In this document: positions 35,311 to 45,300 of the stretch, piece after piece | Numbering within the stretch: the stretch's first letter is position 1 | How the letters are laid out: every line of letters begins with the position of its first letter | From: Desulfuromonadales bacterium | GTDB lineage: Bacteria; Desulfobacterota; Desulfuromonadia; Desulfuromonadales; JACZKF01 | Assembly: GCA_029289095.1 (NCBI GenBank) | Contig: JARFUG010000010.1 | Span: forward strand, 1-64,000 | Direction: 5' to 3' | Length of the DNA: 64,000 nt | Position numbers and translations under genes: made by a program | Notes under the pieces: generated by a model | Database searches by the model: none | What the model saw: only the letters and a program-made list of their open reading frames with translations | What the model was told of the DNA's origin: nothing

Positions 35311-35919
35311 CTAAAGCTGGATCCCCGAGAAGGCCATGAACGCCATCGACATGAGCCCCACGACGATGAAGGTCATCCCCAGCCCCCTCAGTCCCTCGGG
35401 GATGTTGCTGTACTTGAGGCGGGTGCGGATGCCGGCAAGAGCGGTGATGGCGATGGCCCATCCCGTGCCGCTGCCGAGGCCGAAGACGATGCTCTCACCG
35501 AGGCCGTACTCGCGCTCGACCATGAAGAGGGAGCCCCCGAGGATCATGCAGTTCACCGTGATCAGCGGCAAAAAGACGCCGAGGGCCGCATAGAGACGCG
35601 GCACATGCTTGTCGAGAACCATCTCGAGGATCTGCACCATGGCGGCGATGACGCCGATGTAGGAGATCAGCCCGAGAAAGGTCAGATCGACGTTGAGCCC
35701 CGCCCAGGCAAGTCCCCCCTCGCGCAGCAGGTAGCGGAAGATGAGGTTGTTGATCGGCACGGTGATCGTCTGCACGACGATGACCGCGATCCCGAGCCCC
35801 AGGGCGGTGTCGACCTTTTTCGAGACGGCCAGAAAGGTGCACATCCCGAGGAAGAAGGCGAGGGCCATGTTCTCGACGAAGACGGCTCGGACGAAAATGC
35901 TCAGATAGTATTCGAGCAT
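35311..35919 (-). CDS. nqrE: Na+-NQR subunit E
   Basis: A 202-residue, six-helix membrane subunit ([20 protein letters not shown]). NqrE and NqrD form an inverted-topology pair that holds an iron centre through Cys residues; the Cys in [12 protein letters not shown] and VNCMILGG are present. It starts 1 nt after nqrD ends. Confidence 0.96.
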   Translation of the reverse strand: MLEYYLSIFVRAVFVENMALAFFLGMCTFLAVSKKVDTALGLGIAVIVVQTITVPINNLIFRYLLREGGLAWAGLNVDLTFLGLISYIGVIAAMVQILEMVLDKHVPRLYAALGVFLPLITVNCMILGGSLFMVEREYGLGESIVFGLGSGTGWAIAITALAGIRTRLKYSNIPEGLRGLGMTFIVVGLMSMAFMAFSGIQL

Positions 35920-35920
35920 C

Positions 35921-36544
35921 TCATTCCTCCACCTCGATCTGGTCCCTCTTCCAGACGCGCAGCGCCCAGATCAGCAGGCCGATGATGAAAAAGGCGCTCG
36001 GCGGCAAAAGCATCAGACCGTTGGTCTCGTACCACCCGCCAGCCTGCGTCAGCGGCAGGACCGACGTCCCGAAGACGGTCCCCGACCCGAAGAGTTCACG
36101 CAGCGTTGCCACCAGCAGCAGCACCAGGCTGTAGCCGAGACCGTTTCCGATGCCGTCGAGAAAGCTCCTCCCCACCGAATTCTTCATGGCGTAGGCTTCG
36201 GCGCGTCCGAGGACGATGCAGTTGGTGATGATCAGCCCGACAAAGACCGAAAGCTGCCGGCTGATCGTCGGAGAGACTGCCTGAATGACCTGGTCGACGA
36301 CGATCACCAATGAGGCGATGATCGTCATCTGCACGATGAGGCGGATGCTCTCCGGAATGTAGAGGCGGATCAGGGCCACCGATCCGCCGGCGAAGGCCGC
36401 CACGAAAATCACCGCCAGCGACATGACGAAGGCCGACTCCAGGCGGGTCGTCACCGCGAGGGCGCTGCAGATGCCGAGGATCTGCAGCGCGATGGGGTTG
36501 TTGTTGAAGACCGGTCCGAAAAGGGTCGAGCGGATGTCAGTCAT
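35921..36544 (-). CDS. nqrD: Na+-NQR subunit D
   Basis: A 207-residue six-helix membrane subunit, paired with NqrE. The conserved Cys positions appear in [13 protein letters not shown] and [13 protein letters not shown]. It overlaps nqrC by 8 nt. Confidence 0.96.
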   Translation of the reverse strand: MTDIRSTLFGPVFNNNPIALQILGICSALAVTTRLESAFVMSLAVIFVAAFAGGSVALIRLYIPESIRLIVQMTIIASLVIVVDQVIQAVSPTISRQLSVFVGLIITNCIVLGRAEAYAMKNSVGRSFLDGIGNGLGYSLVLLLVATLRELFGSGTVFGTSVLPLTQAGGWYETNGLMLLPPSAFFIIGLLIWALRVWKRDQIEVEE

Positions 36545-37316
36545 CGAAGCCCTCCGTACGAAGCCTCTGGAGGAAGGGACCGAAGGCGTCCTCCCCGAGC
36601 CAGTAGTGCAGAAGATTGGTCACCCCCCGGGCGGTCACCGTCGCCCCCGAGATCCCGTCGACCTGAAAACGGGCGTAGGGGCTGGCTGCATCGACCCGTC
36701 CCCGGATCACCTCGATGCGCGGCTGCCCTTCGGGATCGAAGGCCTCTTTCCCGGGCCACTGTGCGAGCCACTGGCGATTGTCGATCTCGCCGCCGAGTCC
36801 CGGGGTTTCGGCGTGCTCGTAAAAACCGAAGCCTGCAATGGTGGTCAGATCGGCTGCGAGAGAGATGTAGCCGTAGAGGGTCGACCACAGACCCCGGCCG
36901 TGCACCGGCAGCACCACCTGGACCACCTCCCCTTCTTGACGGATGAAGTAGACCGGAGCAATGCGGGTGCGGGTGCGGATCCCGGCCAGATCGACCTGCG
37001 CAGGGATGGGGCGGGCCAGCGCCGGGTCGGCGGCGGCCCTGCGGGGATCGAATGTTGCCGGGTCGAAGGCGTCGCTGTACTCCCCCGTGTCGAGGTCGAC
37101 CAGCCTGGGGTCGACCACCTCGTGCCAGAGTTCGACCACGTCCACCCCCGGCGCCAGAAGGCCGGTGACCGACAGGACATTGCGATAGTGGATCGTGAGC
37201 ACCTCGCGCTCCTGGATGGCGCGCAGCCCGATGGCGGACCCCGAAACGAGCAGGGAACAGACGAAACAGACGAGAAACGCCACGAGGAATGTCCTCCTCG
37301 TCGATTCACCGGCCAT
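36537..37316 (-). CDS. nqrC: Na+-NQR subunit C, flavoprotein
   Basis: A 259-residue subunit with one N-terminal helix (about 8-30) and a periplasmic FMN domain. The flavinylation motif SGAT is present with Thr226 as the covalent FMN site ([12 protein letters not shown]). The ApbE flavin transferase that would attach FMN is not in the window. Overlaps nqrB by 11 nt. Confidence 0.96.
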   Translation of the reverse strand: MAGESTRRTFLVAFLVCFVCSLLVSGSAIGLRAIQEREVLTIHYRNVLSVTGLLAPGVDVVELWHEVVDPRLVDLDTGEYSDAFDPATFDPRRAAADPALARPIPAQVDLAGIRTRTRIAPVYFIRQEGEVVQVVLPVHGRGLWSTLYGYISLAADLTTIAGFGFYEHAETPGLGGEIDNRQWLAQWPGKEAFDPEGQPRIEVIRGRVDAASPYARFQVDGISGATVTARGVTNLLHYWLGEDAFGPFLQRLRTEGFDD

Positions 37317-38472
37317 AACGGAGCCTCCTGCGCCGGATCTGCGCCTTGAGAACGAACCGGTCGATCACCGGGGCCAGAACGTTGCCGAAGAGGATGGCGA
37401 GCATCGTCCCTTCGGGAAACGCGGGGTTGATCACCCGCACCAGGATGATCATGGCGCCGACGAGAATGCCGTAACACCACTTGCCCGTGTGGGTCAGGGC
37501 CGAGGAGACCGGGTCGGTCGCCATGAAGACGAGACCGAAGGCAAGGCTTCCCAGGACCAGGTGCCAGTGCGGGGGAACGGAAAAGAGAAGGTTGGCGGCG
37601 CTGCCGGCGTAGTAGAGCAGACTCGAGAGAGAGAGGGCGCCGAGAAGAACCGCGGCCATGGTGCGCCAGGAGGCGATCCCCGTGAAGAGCAGAAGCGCCG
37701 CCCCGACGAGACAGGCAAGTGCGGACGTCTCGCCCGGCGCGCCGGGGATCGTCCCGAGAAAGGCCTGCGCCCAGGTAAAGGACTCCTGCACGTTTTCGAG
37801 CCCACCCGTGGCCGCAAGGGCCAGAGGCGTCGCGCTGGTGATGCCGTCCGCCGGCACATACGAATCGCCTGCGGTGAATCCCCCCGGATAGGCGAAAAAG
37901 AGGAAGGCGTAGGCGACGAGGGCAGGGTTCATGAAGTTGCGCCCCGTGCCGCCGAAGATCTCCTTGGCGATGATGATGCCGAAACTCGCCCCCAGCGCCG
38001 CCTGCCACAGTGGGATGGCGGGGGGGAGAATCAGCGCCAGGAGCAGTGTCGTCACCCCCCACCCCTCGTTCATCTCGAGTCCGCGCACTGCGGCGAAGAG
38101 CGCTTCCCAGAAAAAAGCCGCGGCGCCGATAACGAGGAGAAGAGGGATGAAGTGGATGGCGCCCAGAAGAAAGTTGGCACCCGTACTTGCCGGATCGTGC
38201 ACCGCGCCCAGAGAGCGGAAGAGTTCGCCGCGCCAGGAGAAGAGTTCTTCGAGCCCCGCCTCCCGCATCGCCAGATGAATCTGGTACCCCGTGTTCCACA
38301 TCCCGAAGATGACGCAGGGCAGCAGGGCCGCGATCACGACCAGGAAGATCCGCTTGAGGTGGAGCGCATCGCGCACATGCGGAGCGCCGGCGCTGACTCC
38401 GGGCGCAGGGCGCCAGTATCCTCTCAGGGCGCGTTTTATGGGAGCCAGCCGGTCCCGTTTCGGCGCGGCCAT
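37306..38472 (-). CDS. nqrB: Na+-NQR subunit B, flavoprotein
   Basis: A 388-residue polytopic subunit carrying a covalent FMN and riboflavin. The flavin-attachment region reads DGITSATPLALA, with SAT where most family members have GAT; Thr215 is still in place. The ATG at 38472 overlaps the nqrA stop (TGATGG); the frame is open farther upstream but inside nqrA. Core proton/sodium-path subunit of the pump. Confidence 0.95.
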   Translation of the reverse strand: MAAPKRDRLAPIKRALRGYWRPAPGVSAGAPHVRDALHLKRIFLVVIAALLPCVIFGMWNTGYQIHLAMREAGLEELFSWRGELFRSLGAVHDPASTGANFLLGAIHFIPLLLVIGAAAFFWEALFAAVRGLEMNEGWGVTTLLLALILPPAIPLWQAALGASFGIIIAKEIFGGTGRNFMNPALVAYAFLFFAYPGGFTAGDSYVPADGITSATPLALAATGGLENVQESFTWAQAFLGTIPGAPGETSALACLVGAALLLFTGIASWRTMAAVLLGALSLSSLLYYAGSAANLLFSVPPHWHLVLGSLAFGLVFMATDPVSSALTHTGKWCYGILVGAMIILVRVINPAFPEGTMLAILFGNVLAPVIDRFVLKAQIRRRRLRYGR

Positions 38473-39818
38473 CAACCCTCCTTCTCGATTTCGTCCAGAA
38501 CGGCCCGCAGCATCGGGGCGAAGTCGTTTTTGCCGGGGCAGACGAAGCTGCACAGCGCCAGGTCCTCCTCGGCAAGTTCCAGGCACCCCAGAGCGCGCGC
38601 CTCCTCGGTGTCTCCCGATGCGATCGCCCGCAGCAGGTAGGTCGCCGGGAGATCGTGGGGGAGGACCTGTTCATAGGCGCCGATGGAATAGATCGCCCTT
38701 CTCTCCCCTCCCATGGCGGTGGTGAAGGGGCGCGGACGGCGCCGGTCGAGGGCCCCCGCAAAGAGGTTGCGCACCGAAAAGGCGCCGAATCCCGGCCGCA
38801 GCCACCCGAGGAAGGGGGCTCGCTCCTCTCCTTCGGGCAGAGCACATGCCTGCAGGTGATAGCGTCCGAGAAAGGCCGTCTCCCCCGCCGCCGTATGACC
38901 GCTGAGGAGCGAACCCGACACGATGCGCTGTGCTCCCTCCTTCAAATCGTCCCGGAGCAGATCGCCCAGGTGAGCGCCGAGCCGGGTGCGGACGAGGCGC
39001 GGATGGCGCACCCCCGGTCCGGCCACCGCCACCACCCGTTCGTTGAGAAGTTCTCCGGCGCCGAAGAGGTGTCCGGCGGCGATGACGTCCTGGTAGCCGA
39101 TGTGCCAGACGCTGCGCTCTTCATGGGAAGGAAGGAGGAAATGGATGTGCGTCCCCGCGAGCCCTGCCGGATGCGGTCCGGCAAAAGCGACCGGCTCGGC
39201 GCGTCCCCCGAGGGGGATCTGCGCGCCCGGCGCCTGGCACACAAAGACGGGGCCGTCGGTCAGACGCCCCAGGACCCGCAGGCCGTTGACGAATTCACGA
39301 GGGCGCTCGGCAATGACGCGCGCCGGATCGGCGGCCAGTGGATCGGTGTCCATGGCGGTGACGAAGAGGGCGGCGGGGGTCTCGGCCGGGTCGGGGACGA
39401 TCTCGTAAGGCCGGCGCCGCAGGGCGGTCCACAACCCCGAGGCGAGCAGATTCTCCGTCACATCGGCCCTGGCCAGACGATCCATCTCCCCATCGGAAAA
39501 GCGGGCGAAACTCTCGGCATCGTCTCCTTCCAGGGCGATCTCCACCGAAAGGAGGACCCGTTTGGGACCGCGGTGGATGGCGCTCACCCGACCGCTCGCC
39601 GGCGAGGTGAAGCGCACCTGCGGAAAACGTCTGTCGCTGAACAGGAGTTGCCCTGCGCGCACCCGCTCTCCCTCGGTGACGGCCATGCTCGGTTTGAGCC
39701 CCGGATAGTCGCCCCCGAGAAGCGCCACGCGTCTGACGAAGAGCCCCGGCTGAATGATCTGCTCGGGCGCCCCTGCGATGGGAAGATCGAGCCCGCGTCG
39801 AATGCGGATGGTTTTCAT
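38472..39818 (-). CDS. nqrA: Na+-NQR subunit A
   Basis: A 448-residue soluble subunit (starts MKTIRIRRGLDLPIAG, a typical NqrA N-terminus; barrel-sandwich region SPASGRVSAIHRG). It is associated with ubiquinone binding in other bacteria. The first structural nqr gene, 4 nt after the ferritin-like gene. Confidence 0.96.
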   Translation of the reverse strand: MKTIRIRRGLDLPIAGAPEQIIQPGLFVRRVALLGGDYPGLKPSMAVTEGERVRAGQLLFSDRRFPQVRFTSPASGRVSAIHRGPKRVLLSVEIALEGDDAESFARFSDGEMDRLARADVTENLLASGLWTALRRRPYEIVPDPAETPAALFVTAMDTDPLAADPARVIAERPREFVNGLRVLGRLTDGPVFVCQAPGAQIPLGGRAEPVAFAGPHPAGLAGTHIHFLLPSHEERSVWHIGYQDVIAAGHLFGAGELLNERVVAVAGPGVRHPRLVRTRLGAHLGDLLRDDLKEGAQRIVSGSLLSGHTAAGETAFLGRYHLQACALPEGEERAPFLGWLRPGFGAFSVRNLFAGALDRRRPRPFTTAMGGERRAIYSIGAYEQVLPHDLPATYLLRAIASGDTEEARALGCLELAEEDLALCSFVCPGKNDFAPMLRAVLDEIEKEG

Positions 39819-39822
39819 TGCA

Positions 39823-40278
39823 TCAAATGTCCTTCAGTCCCAGCGCGCTGCGAACCAGCACGTTCTTTTCTCTCGTCTCCTGTCCCAGAAGCGAGCTGAA
39901 GATCTCCTTCACCTCGTCCGACGGACTCCGATCGACCATCTCCTCGTAAAGTTCGATCAGTTTGGCGTCGAGTTCCACGGCGAGATCGAGAACATCGTCG
40001 AAATCCATGTCGGCGGTCGCGTCGACCAGACGCAGCGCTTTGAAGATATCCTCGTCGTGCGTGTACTTGAACCACCCGGAGAGGACCCGTTCGGACGAAT
40101 CGCACCGGAATTCGTTGATCCTGCGCTCGAGGGCCTTTTCGTGACGAACCATGTAGTCGAGGAGCATCTGCACCCGCTGGTCACTCGCATGCTCCATGAG
40201 CTGCTGAAACAGCGCGCCGGCCTCCCGATGAAACTTCACGACGTGATCCAGAACATCCCTGGTCTGCTCATATCGCAT
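39823..40278 (-). CDS. Ferritin/rubrerythrin-like four-helix protein
   Basis: A 151-residue helical protein: helices near 8-30, 35-58, 80-118 and 122-145. His and Glu residues occur on facing helices (FHREAG, RHEKALE, ELDAKLIELYEEM, GQETREKN), as in ferritin-like bundles, but I cannot place a full di-iron ligand set. It lies 4 nt before nqrA and is surely co-transcribed. Identity as ferritin-like is tentative. Confidence 0.6.
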   Translation of the reverse strand: MRYEQTRDVLDHVVKFHREAGALFQQLMEHASDQRVQMLLDYMVRHEKALERRINEFRCDSSERVLSGWFKYTHDEDIFKALRLVDATADMDFDDVLDLAVELDAKLIELYEEMVDRSPSDEVKEIFSSLLGQETREKNVLVRSALGLKDI

Positions 40279-40348
40279 TTTGTTTCCCTCCGTGAAAGAC
40301 AGAGCATTCCTGCTGATCAGCTACGCCCGCGGCGCACGGACCTTGACC

Positions 40349-41068
40349 TCACGGCGTGAGGCCGAGAGCACCCGCCAGCCCCTGCAGGGCCGTCCGGCAG
40401 TCTCCGGTGTAGTACGAGCCGTGCATGAGGGCCAGCCCCTTCGGATCGAGCCCCGCCAGGCGCTCCAGGGTGGGAGGAGCCAGGGGAGTCGCCGGAAAGG
40501 CTCCGTGCAGGGGTCCGCCCTCGAAGCGTCTGTGGGTTTCGCGGGCGCGTTCGAGGAGATCTCCGTCAAAGACCGCTTCCACATTGCCCTGATGCAGGAA
40601 GAGATCTGAGCAGAGGAGGATTTTCCCGGTCTCCTCGAAAAGAAGCGATGCGTCCCATCCGTGAGGGACCTGCGGGGTTTCGAGCAGACGGAAGCGGCGC
40701 CGTCCCGTCGTCAGGACCTCGCCGTCGGCCAGAACCCTCGGGCGCCGGTCGGCATGATCGCTGATGTTGATCGCCGCAGCGATGACGCCGCATACCGGAA
40801 GCGCCCCGGGGGCGGTCTCGAGCCACTCGTTAAGAGCCCCGCACTCGTCGGCCTCGAAGTGGCTGAAGCCGATCCAGCGCAGCCTTGCCGGGTCCATGAC
40901 CTCGGCCACCCCCTTTCGCACCAGGGGAAAGAAGCTGCGCAGACCGGCATGATAGAGGAGCGGCTCTTCATCGAGGAAGAGAAAGTGGTTGAACTGCAGA
41001 TCAGCCTTCCCGAAATAGAGGGAGAGCCTGAAGAGGTCGGGAGCGATCTCGTGCACAACGGTCTTCAT
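40349..41068 (-). CDS. Metallo-beta-lactamase-fold protein, oxygen-binding di-iron type
   Basis: A 239-residue domain like the N-terminal di-iron domain of flavodiiron proteins, with no flavodoxin domain. The metal motif is SHFEADECG (His70, Glu72, Asp74); later ligands appear in VPHGWDAS (His), LCSDLF (Asp) and LMHGSYY (His). Position 75 is Glu where flavodiiron enzymes usually have His. The start at 41068 follows AGGAG. It heads the gene run leading into nqrA and could sense or reduce O2/NO or serve as a redox partner. Confidence 0.8.
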   Translation of the reverse strand: MKTVVHEIAPDLFRLSLYFGKADLQFNHFLFLDEEPLLYHAGLRSFFPLVRKGVAEVMDPARLRWIGFSHFEADECGALNEWLETAPGALPVCGVIAAAINISDHADRRPRVLADGEVLTTGRRRFRLLETPQVPHGWDASLLFEETGKILLCSDLFLHQGNVEAVFDGDLLERARETHRRFEGGPLHGAFPATPLAPPTLERLAGLDPKGLALMHGSYYTGDCRTALQGLAGALGLTP

Positions 41069-41217
41069 GGATCTCCTGGTCACCGGGGAATGCGCTCGAA
41101 TTAAAATAGCATCAATGAGCTCTCAGTCAACTTCGGGGAGCGCATTTCCTCTTTTGCACACTTCCGGCGCCGCAATCGGAGGAGCGCACCGGGAATAAGG
41201 AAAAAAACGAGGAAGCC

Positions 41218-41260
41218 TTGGCCCCATCGGATGAATCTGATAGATTTGACAGGTTGTCAA
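41218..41260 (+). promoter_or_regulatory. RND operon promoter with TTGACA-GGT-TGTCAA operator
   Basis: TTGGCC (41218-41223), a 17-nt spacer and TAGATT (41241-41246) form a plausible promoter. The palindrome TTGACAGGTTGTCAA (41246-41260) covers the expected start site, so a dimeric repressor (TetR/MarR type) bound there would block transcription. No such regulator gene is adjacent. Confidence 0.55.
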
Positions 41261-41278
41261 TTTGATTACGGAGGCGAA

Positions 41279-42349
41279 ATGCGCAGATTCATTCTCTCTC
41301 TGTCCGCCCTTTTGCTCCTGTCGGGGTGCGGCGACAGGGACAACGGCCCTCAACAGACCGGGCCGCCGCCTCGAACGGTGGAAGTGGCCGAGGTGCAGGT
41401 CCAACCCATGTCCGAGTCGGTCAATCTTGTCGGATCGATCGCCGCGGCCGAAAGCACTGAAATCCGCCCGGAGATATCCGGCAGGATCGAAGAGATCCGG
41501 TTTCAGGAGGGAGACCGGGTCCGGCAGGGCCAGGTCCTGTTCCGCCTCGACGACCGGGAGCTTCGCGCCCAGCTCCTCGAGGCACGCACGAGGGTCAACC
41601 TAGCACGACAGGAGCTCACCCGCGGCAGGGATCTCATGGCCGAGCGCTTCATCTCCCGCGCGGAGCTCGACCGCCTTCAGGCCGATTTCGAGCGCGCCGA
41701 AGCCGAATTCACCCGGTTGAACGTGCGGGTGGAGATGACGCAGATCCGCGCCCCCTTCTCCGGGGTCGTCGGTGCGCGCAACGTATCGCCGGGGAGCGTC
41801 GTCACCACCGACACGGTCCTGACCCGCATCGACGATCTAAGTCGTCTCAAGATCGAGTTCATGGTCCCCGAGCGTTTTTTGCCGCAAGTCGAGATCGGCG
41901 CCCTTGTCCGGCTCCCTGAGCGGGAACTGGCCGATTCGTCCATCCCGCACGGCACCGTCTATTTCATCAGCCCCCATCTCGACCGCCAGCGCCGCGCCGC
42001 GGAGGTGAAGGCTCTCGTCGAAGACCCCTCGCCGCGCCTGCGCCCGGGGATGTTCGCCGATGTCGAACTCGTCCTTCGCACGGTGGACGAGGCCCTCACC
42101 GTCCCGGAGGGAGCTATCCTCTCGCGCGCCGACGGCCATTTCCTCGTTGCCGTGCGCAACAACGAAGGGAGCTCCGTGGCAGCCTTCGTTCCCGTCGAAC
42201 TCGGGATCCGCCAACGCGGGGTGGTGCAGGTCATCCCCAGAAACGACGAGCCGTTCCCCGGTCAGATGATCGTATCGGCCGGCGTCGGCGCCCTTCCCCT
42301 TTTCCCAGGCGCTCCCCTTCTGCCGCAATCCGCAGGGCAAAGAGACTAG
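41279..42349 (+). CDS. RND efflux periplasmic adaptor lipoprotein
   Basis: A 356-residue AcrA/MexA-type adaptor with lipobox LLSGC (Cys about 18), a lipoyl half-motif (IRFQEGDRVRQGQVLFRLDD), an alpha hairpin (about 85-135), the second lipoyl half (IRAPFSGVVGARNVSPGS) and beta-barrel domains. It bridges the RND pump to an outer-membrane channel, which is not encoded here. The ATG at 41279 follows ACGGAGG. The pump gene follows after 6 nt. Confidence 0.93.
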   Translation: MRRFILSLSALLLLSGCGDRDNGPQQTGPPPRTVEVAEVQVQPMSESVNLVGSIAAAESTEIRPEISGRIEEIRFQEGDRVRQGQVLFRLDDRELRAQLLEARTRVNLARQELTRGRDLMAERFISRAELDRLQADFERAEAEFTRLNVRVEMTQIRAPFSGVVGARNVSPGSVVTTDTVLTRIDDLSRLKIEFMVPERFLPQVEIGALVRLPERELADSSIPHGTVYFISPHLDRQRRAAEVKALVEDPSPRLRPGMFADVELVLRTVDEALTVPEGAILSRADGHFLVAVRNNEGSSVAAFVPVELGIRQRGVVQVIPRNDEPFPGQMIVSAGVGALPLFPGAPLLPQSAGQRD

Positions 42350-42355
42350 AAGAGC

Positions 42356-45300
42356 ATGGTCCTTTCAGAGTTTTCGATACGCCGCCCCATCGTCTGCACC
42401 GTCATCAGCCTCCTGATCGTCCTGGTGGGCCTTCTGGCCTTCAATCTGCTGCCGGTGCGCGAGTATCCCGACGTCGACCCTCCCGTCGTCTCGGTCACCA
42501 CCGTCTACCCCGGCGCTTCGGCCGAGGTCGTCGAGCTTCGGGTGACCGAGCCCCTCGAGGAGCAGATCTCGACCATCGACGGCATCCGGGTTCTCAAGTC
42601 GGTTTCCCGCGAGCAGGTCTCGCAGATCACCATCGAGTTCGAACTGGTGCGCAACATCGACGAGGCGGCCAACGACGTGCGCGACCGGGTGGGCCGGGCC
42701 CGAGGCCGCCTTCCGACGGAGGTGCAGGAGCCCTCGGTCTCCAAGACCGAGGCCGATAGCCGACCTTTCCTCTGGATCTCCATCAACTCGGATCGCCACA
42801 GCCGCACCGAGCTCACCGAGCTCGCCGACCGCTACGGCAAGCGCCTGCTCCAGACCCTTCCCGGAGTCGCCAACGTCATCATTGGCGGCGAGCGCCGCCA
42901 CGCCATGAGAATCTGGCTCAACCCGACCCTTTTGGCCGCCCACGAGCTGACCGCCGGCGATGTCGAGCGCGCCCTGCGCGAGCAGAATGTCGAGATCCCG
43001 GGGGGGCGCATCGAATCGCAGACCCGTGAGTTCACCGTGCGGGTGCAGGGGGACCTGGCCACCGAGGAGGAGTTCAACAACCTCGTCCTTTTCGCCGATG
43101 CCGGACGCCAGGTTCGCCTGGCCGACGTGGGGCGAGCCGAACTCGGCTCCGAAGACTACCGCACCCTCACCTTCTTCAACGGCCGCCCGACGGTGGGACT
43201 GGGGATCGTGCGCCAGTCTCAATCGAACCTCCTCGATGTCGCCGAGCGCGTGAAGGAGAGGATCCCCGAGATCCGCGCCCAACTCCCCGAGGGGGTCGAG
43301 GTCAACGCCGCCTACGACGCCTCCCTCTTCGTTCAGCGCTCCATCAACGAGGTGATCCTGACCATCTTCTTCGCCTTTTCCCTCGTCATCCTCGTTGTCT
43401 TCGCCTTCCTGCGCAACCTGCGCGCCACTCTCATTCCGCTCATCGCGGTGCCGGTCTCGCTCATCGGTTCCTTCGCCGTCATGCATGCCCTCGGCTTCTC
43501 GATCAATATCCTGACCCTGCTCGCCCTCGTTCTGGCGGTGGGTCTCGTCATCGACGACGCCATCGTCATGCTCGAAAACATCTACCGGCGCCTGGAGGGG
43601 GGGGAGGAGCTGATCGCCGCCGCCTATTCGGGGAGCCGTCAAGTCGCTTTCGCCATCATTGCCACGACCCTCTCGCTCATCGCCGTCTTTCTCCCCGTCG
43701 CCTTCCAGCGCGGGGCGACCGGGCGCCTCTTCTACGAATTCGGCATCACGCTCGCCATCGCCGTCTCAGTTTCGAGCTTCGTCGCGCTCACCCTTACGCC
43801 GATGCTCTGCTCGCGCTTCCTGAAGAACCCGAAGGAGAAGAAGCATTCCCGGCTCTACTTCGCCATGGAGGACGCTCTCGACTGGCTCAATGCGCGCTAC
43901 AGCGCCGCCCTCACGGTCGTTCTGGCGCACCGTGCAAAAGCGATCGTCTTCGCTCTGGTTTTCACCGTCGCCGGCATGAGCCTCTACCCCTTCCTGCAGC
44001 GCGAGCTCGTCCCCGAGGAGGACCGGGGGATCTTCATCTCTCTGTTCAAGGGTCCCCTCGGATCGACCCCCCAGTACACCCGCTCCTATGTCGAGGAGAT
44101 GGAGCGCATCGTCCTCGCCATCCCCGAGGTGGAGCGAAACTTCAGCATTTCGGCCGTCGGATTCGGCACCCCCGGCGTGGGGAATGAAGGACTGATGTTC
44201 ACGGGCCTCGTCCCCTGGGAGGAGCGCGGCCGCAAGACCCAGCAGATCATCGGGGAGCTCTTCGGCGCCTATGGCCAGCAGGTCACCGGCGGCATGGCGT
44301 TCCCGGTGCCGGTGCGCCCGCTGGGGCGGGGACTCGGCGGAAGCATCGAATTCGTCCTGCGGGGGACCGATTTCGGCGACCTGCAGCAGGCCGGAGACCA
44401 GATGGTTGCGGCCATGCGCGAGAGCGGCATGTTCGCTCAGCCGAGGGTCGAGCCTGCACCCAACAAGCCGCAGCTCGACGTGACGGTCGACCGCGCCAGG
44501 GCCGCCGACCTCGGAGTGCCGATCGCCTCGGTCGCCACCACGCTGGAAACCCTCTTCGGGGGGCGCGAGGTGACCCAGTTCCGACGGGGCAACGACCAGT
44601 ACGAGGTCATCGTCCAGGTCGAGGACGCCGAGCGGGCCACCCCCGCCGATCTCGGACGCATCTACGTGCGAGCCGGCAACGGCGGACTCGTCCCCTTGAG
44701 CAGCCTGGTGCAGCTCGAGGAGACGGTCATCCCCGAGAACTATCCGCACTTCGACCGCTTCCGGTCCGTCTCGATCGTCGCCCAGATGGCCGCAGGGCGC
44801 ACCCTCGGCGACGGCGTCGATTTCATGGAGGAGACCGCCGCCCGGGTTCTGCCGACAGGGATCGGCTACGCCTGGGACGGCGAAGCGCGAGATTTTATCG
44901 AAGGAGTCGGCGCCACCTTCTTCCTCTTCCTCCTGGCGCTCCTTTTCACCTTCCTCGTTCTGTCGGCGCAGTTCGAGTCGTTCGTCCACCCCGTCACCAT
45001 CTTTTCCGGGGTCGCCATGGCGATTTCCGCCGGGCTCATCGTCCTGTTCAGCAGTCGATTCCTCGGGATGCCGATCACGGACAACCTCTTCTCACGCTTC
45101 GGTCTGATCATGCTCATCGGCCTGGTGGCCAAGAACGGCATCCTCATCGTCGAGTTCGCCAACCAGCTTCAGGTCCAGGGGAAGAACGCCATGGAAGCCG
45201 CCTATGAGGCGGCAAAGCTGCGCTTCCGGCCGATCCTGATGACCGCCATCTCCACGATCTTCGGCGTCATGCCCCTGGCGCTCGCCATCGGCGCCGGCGC

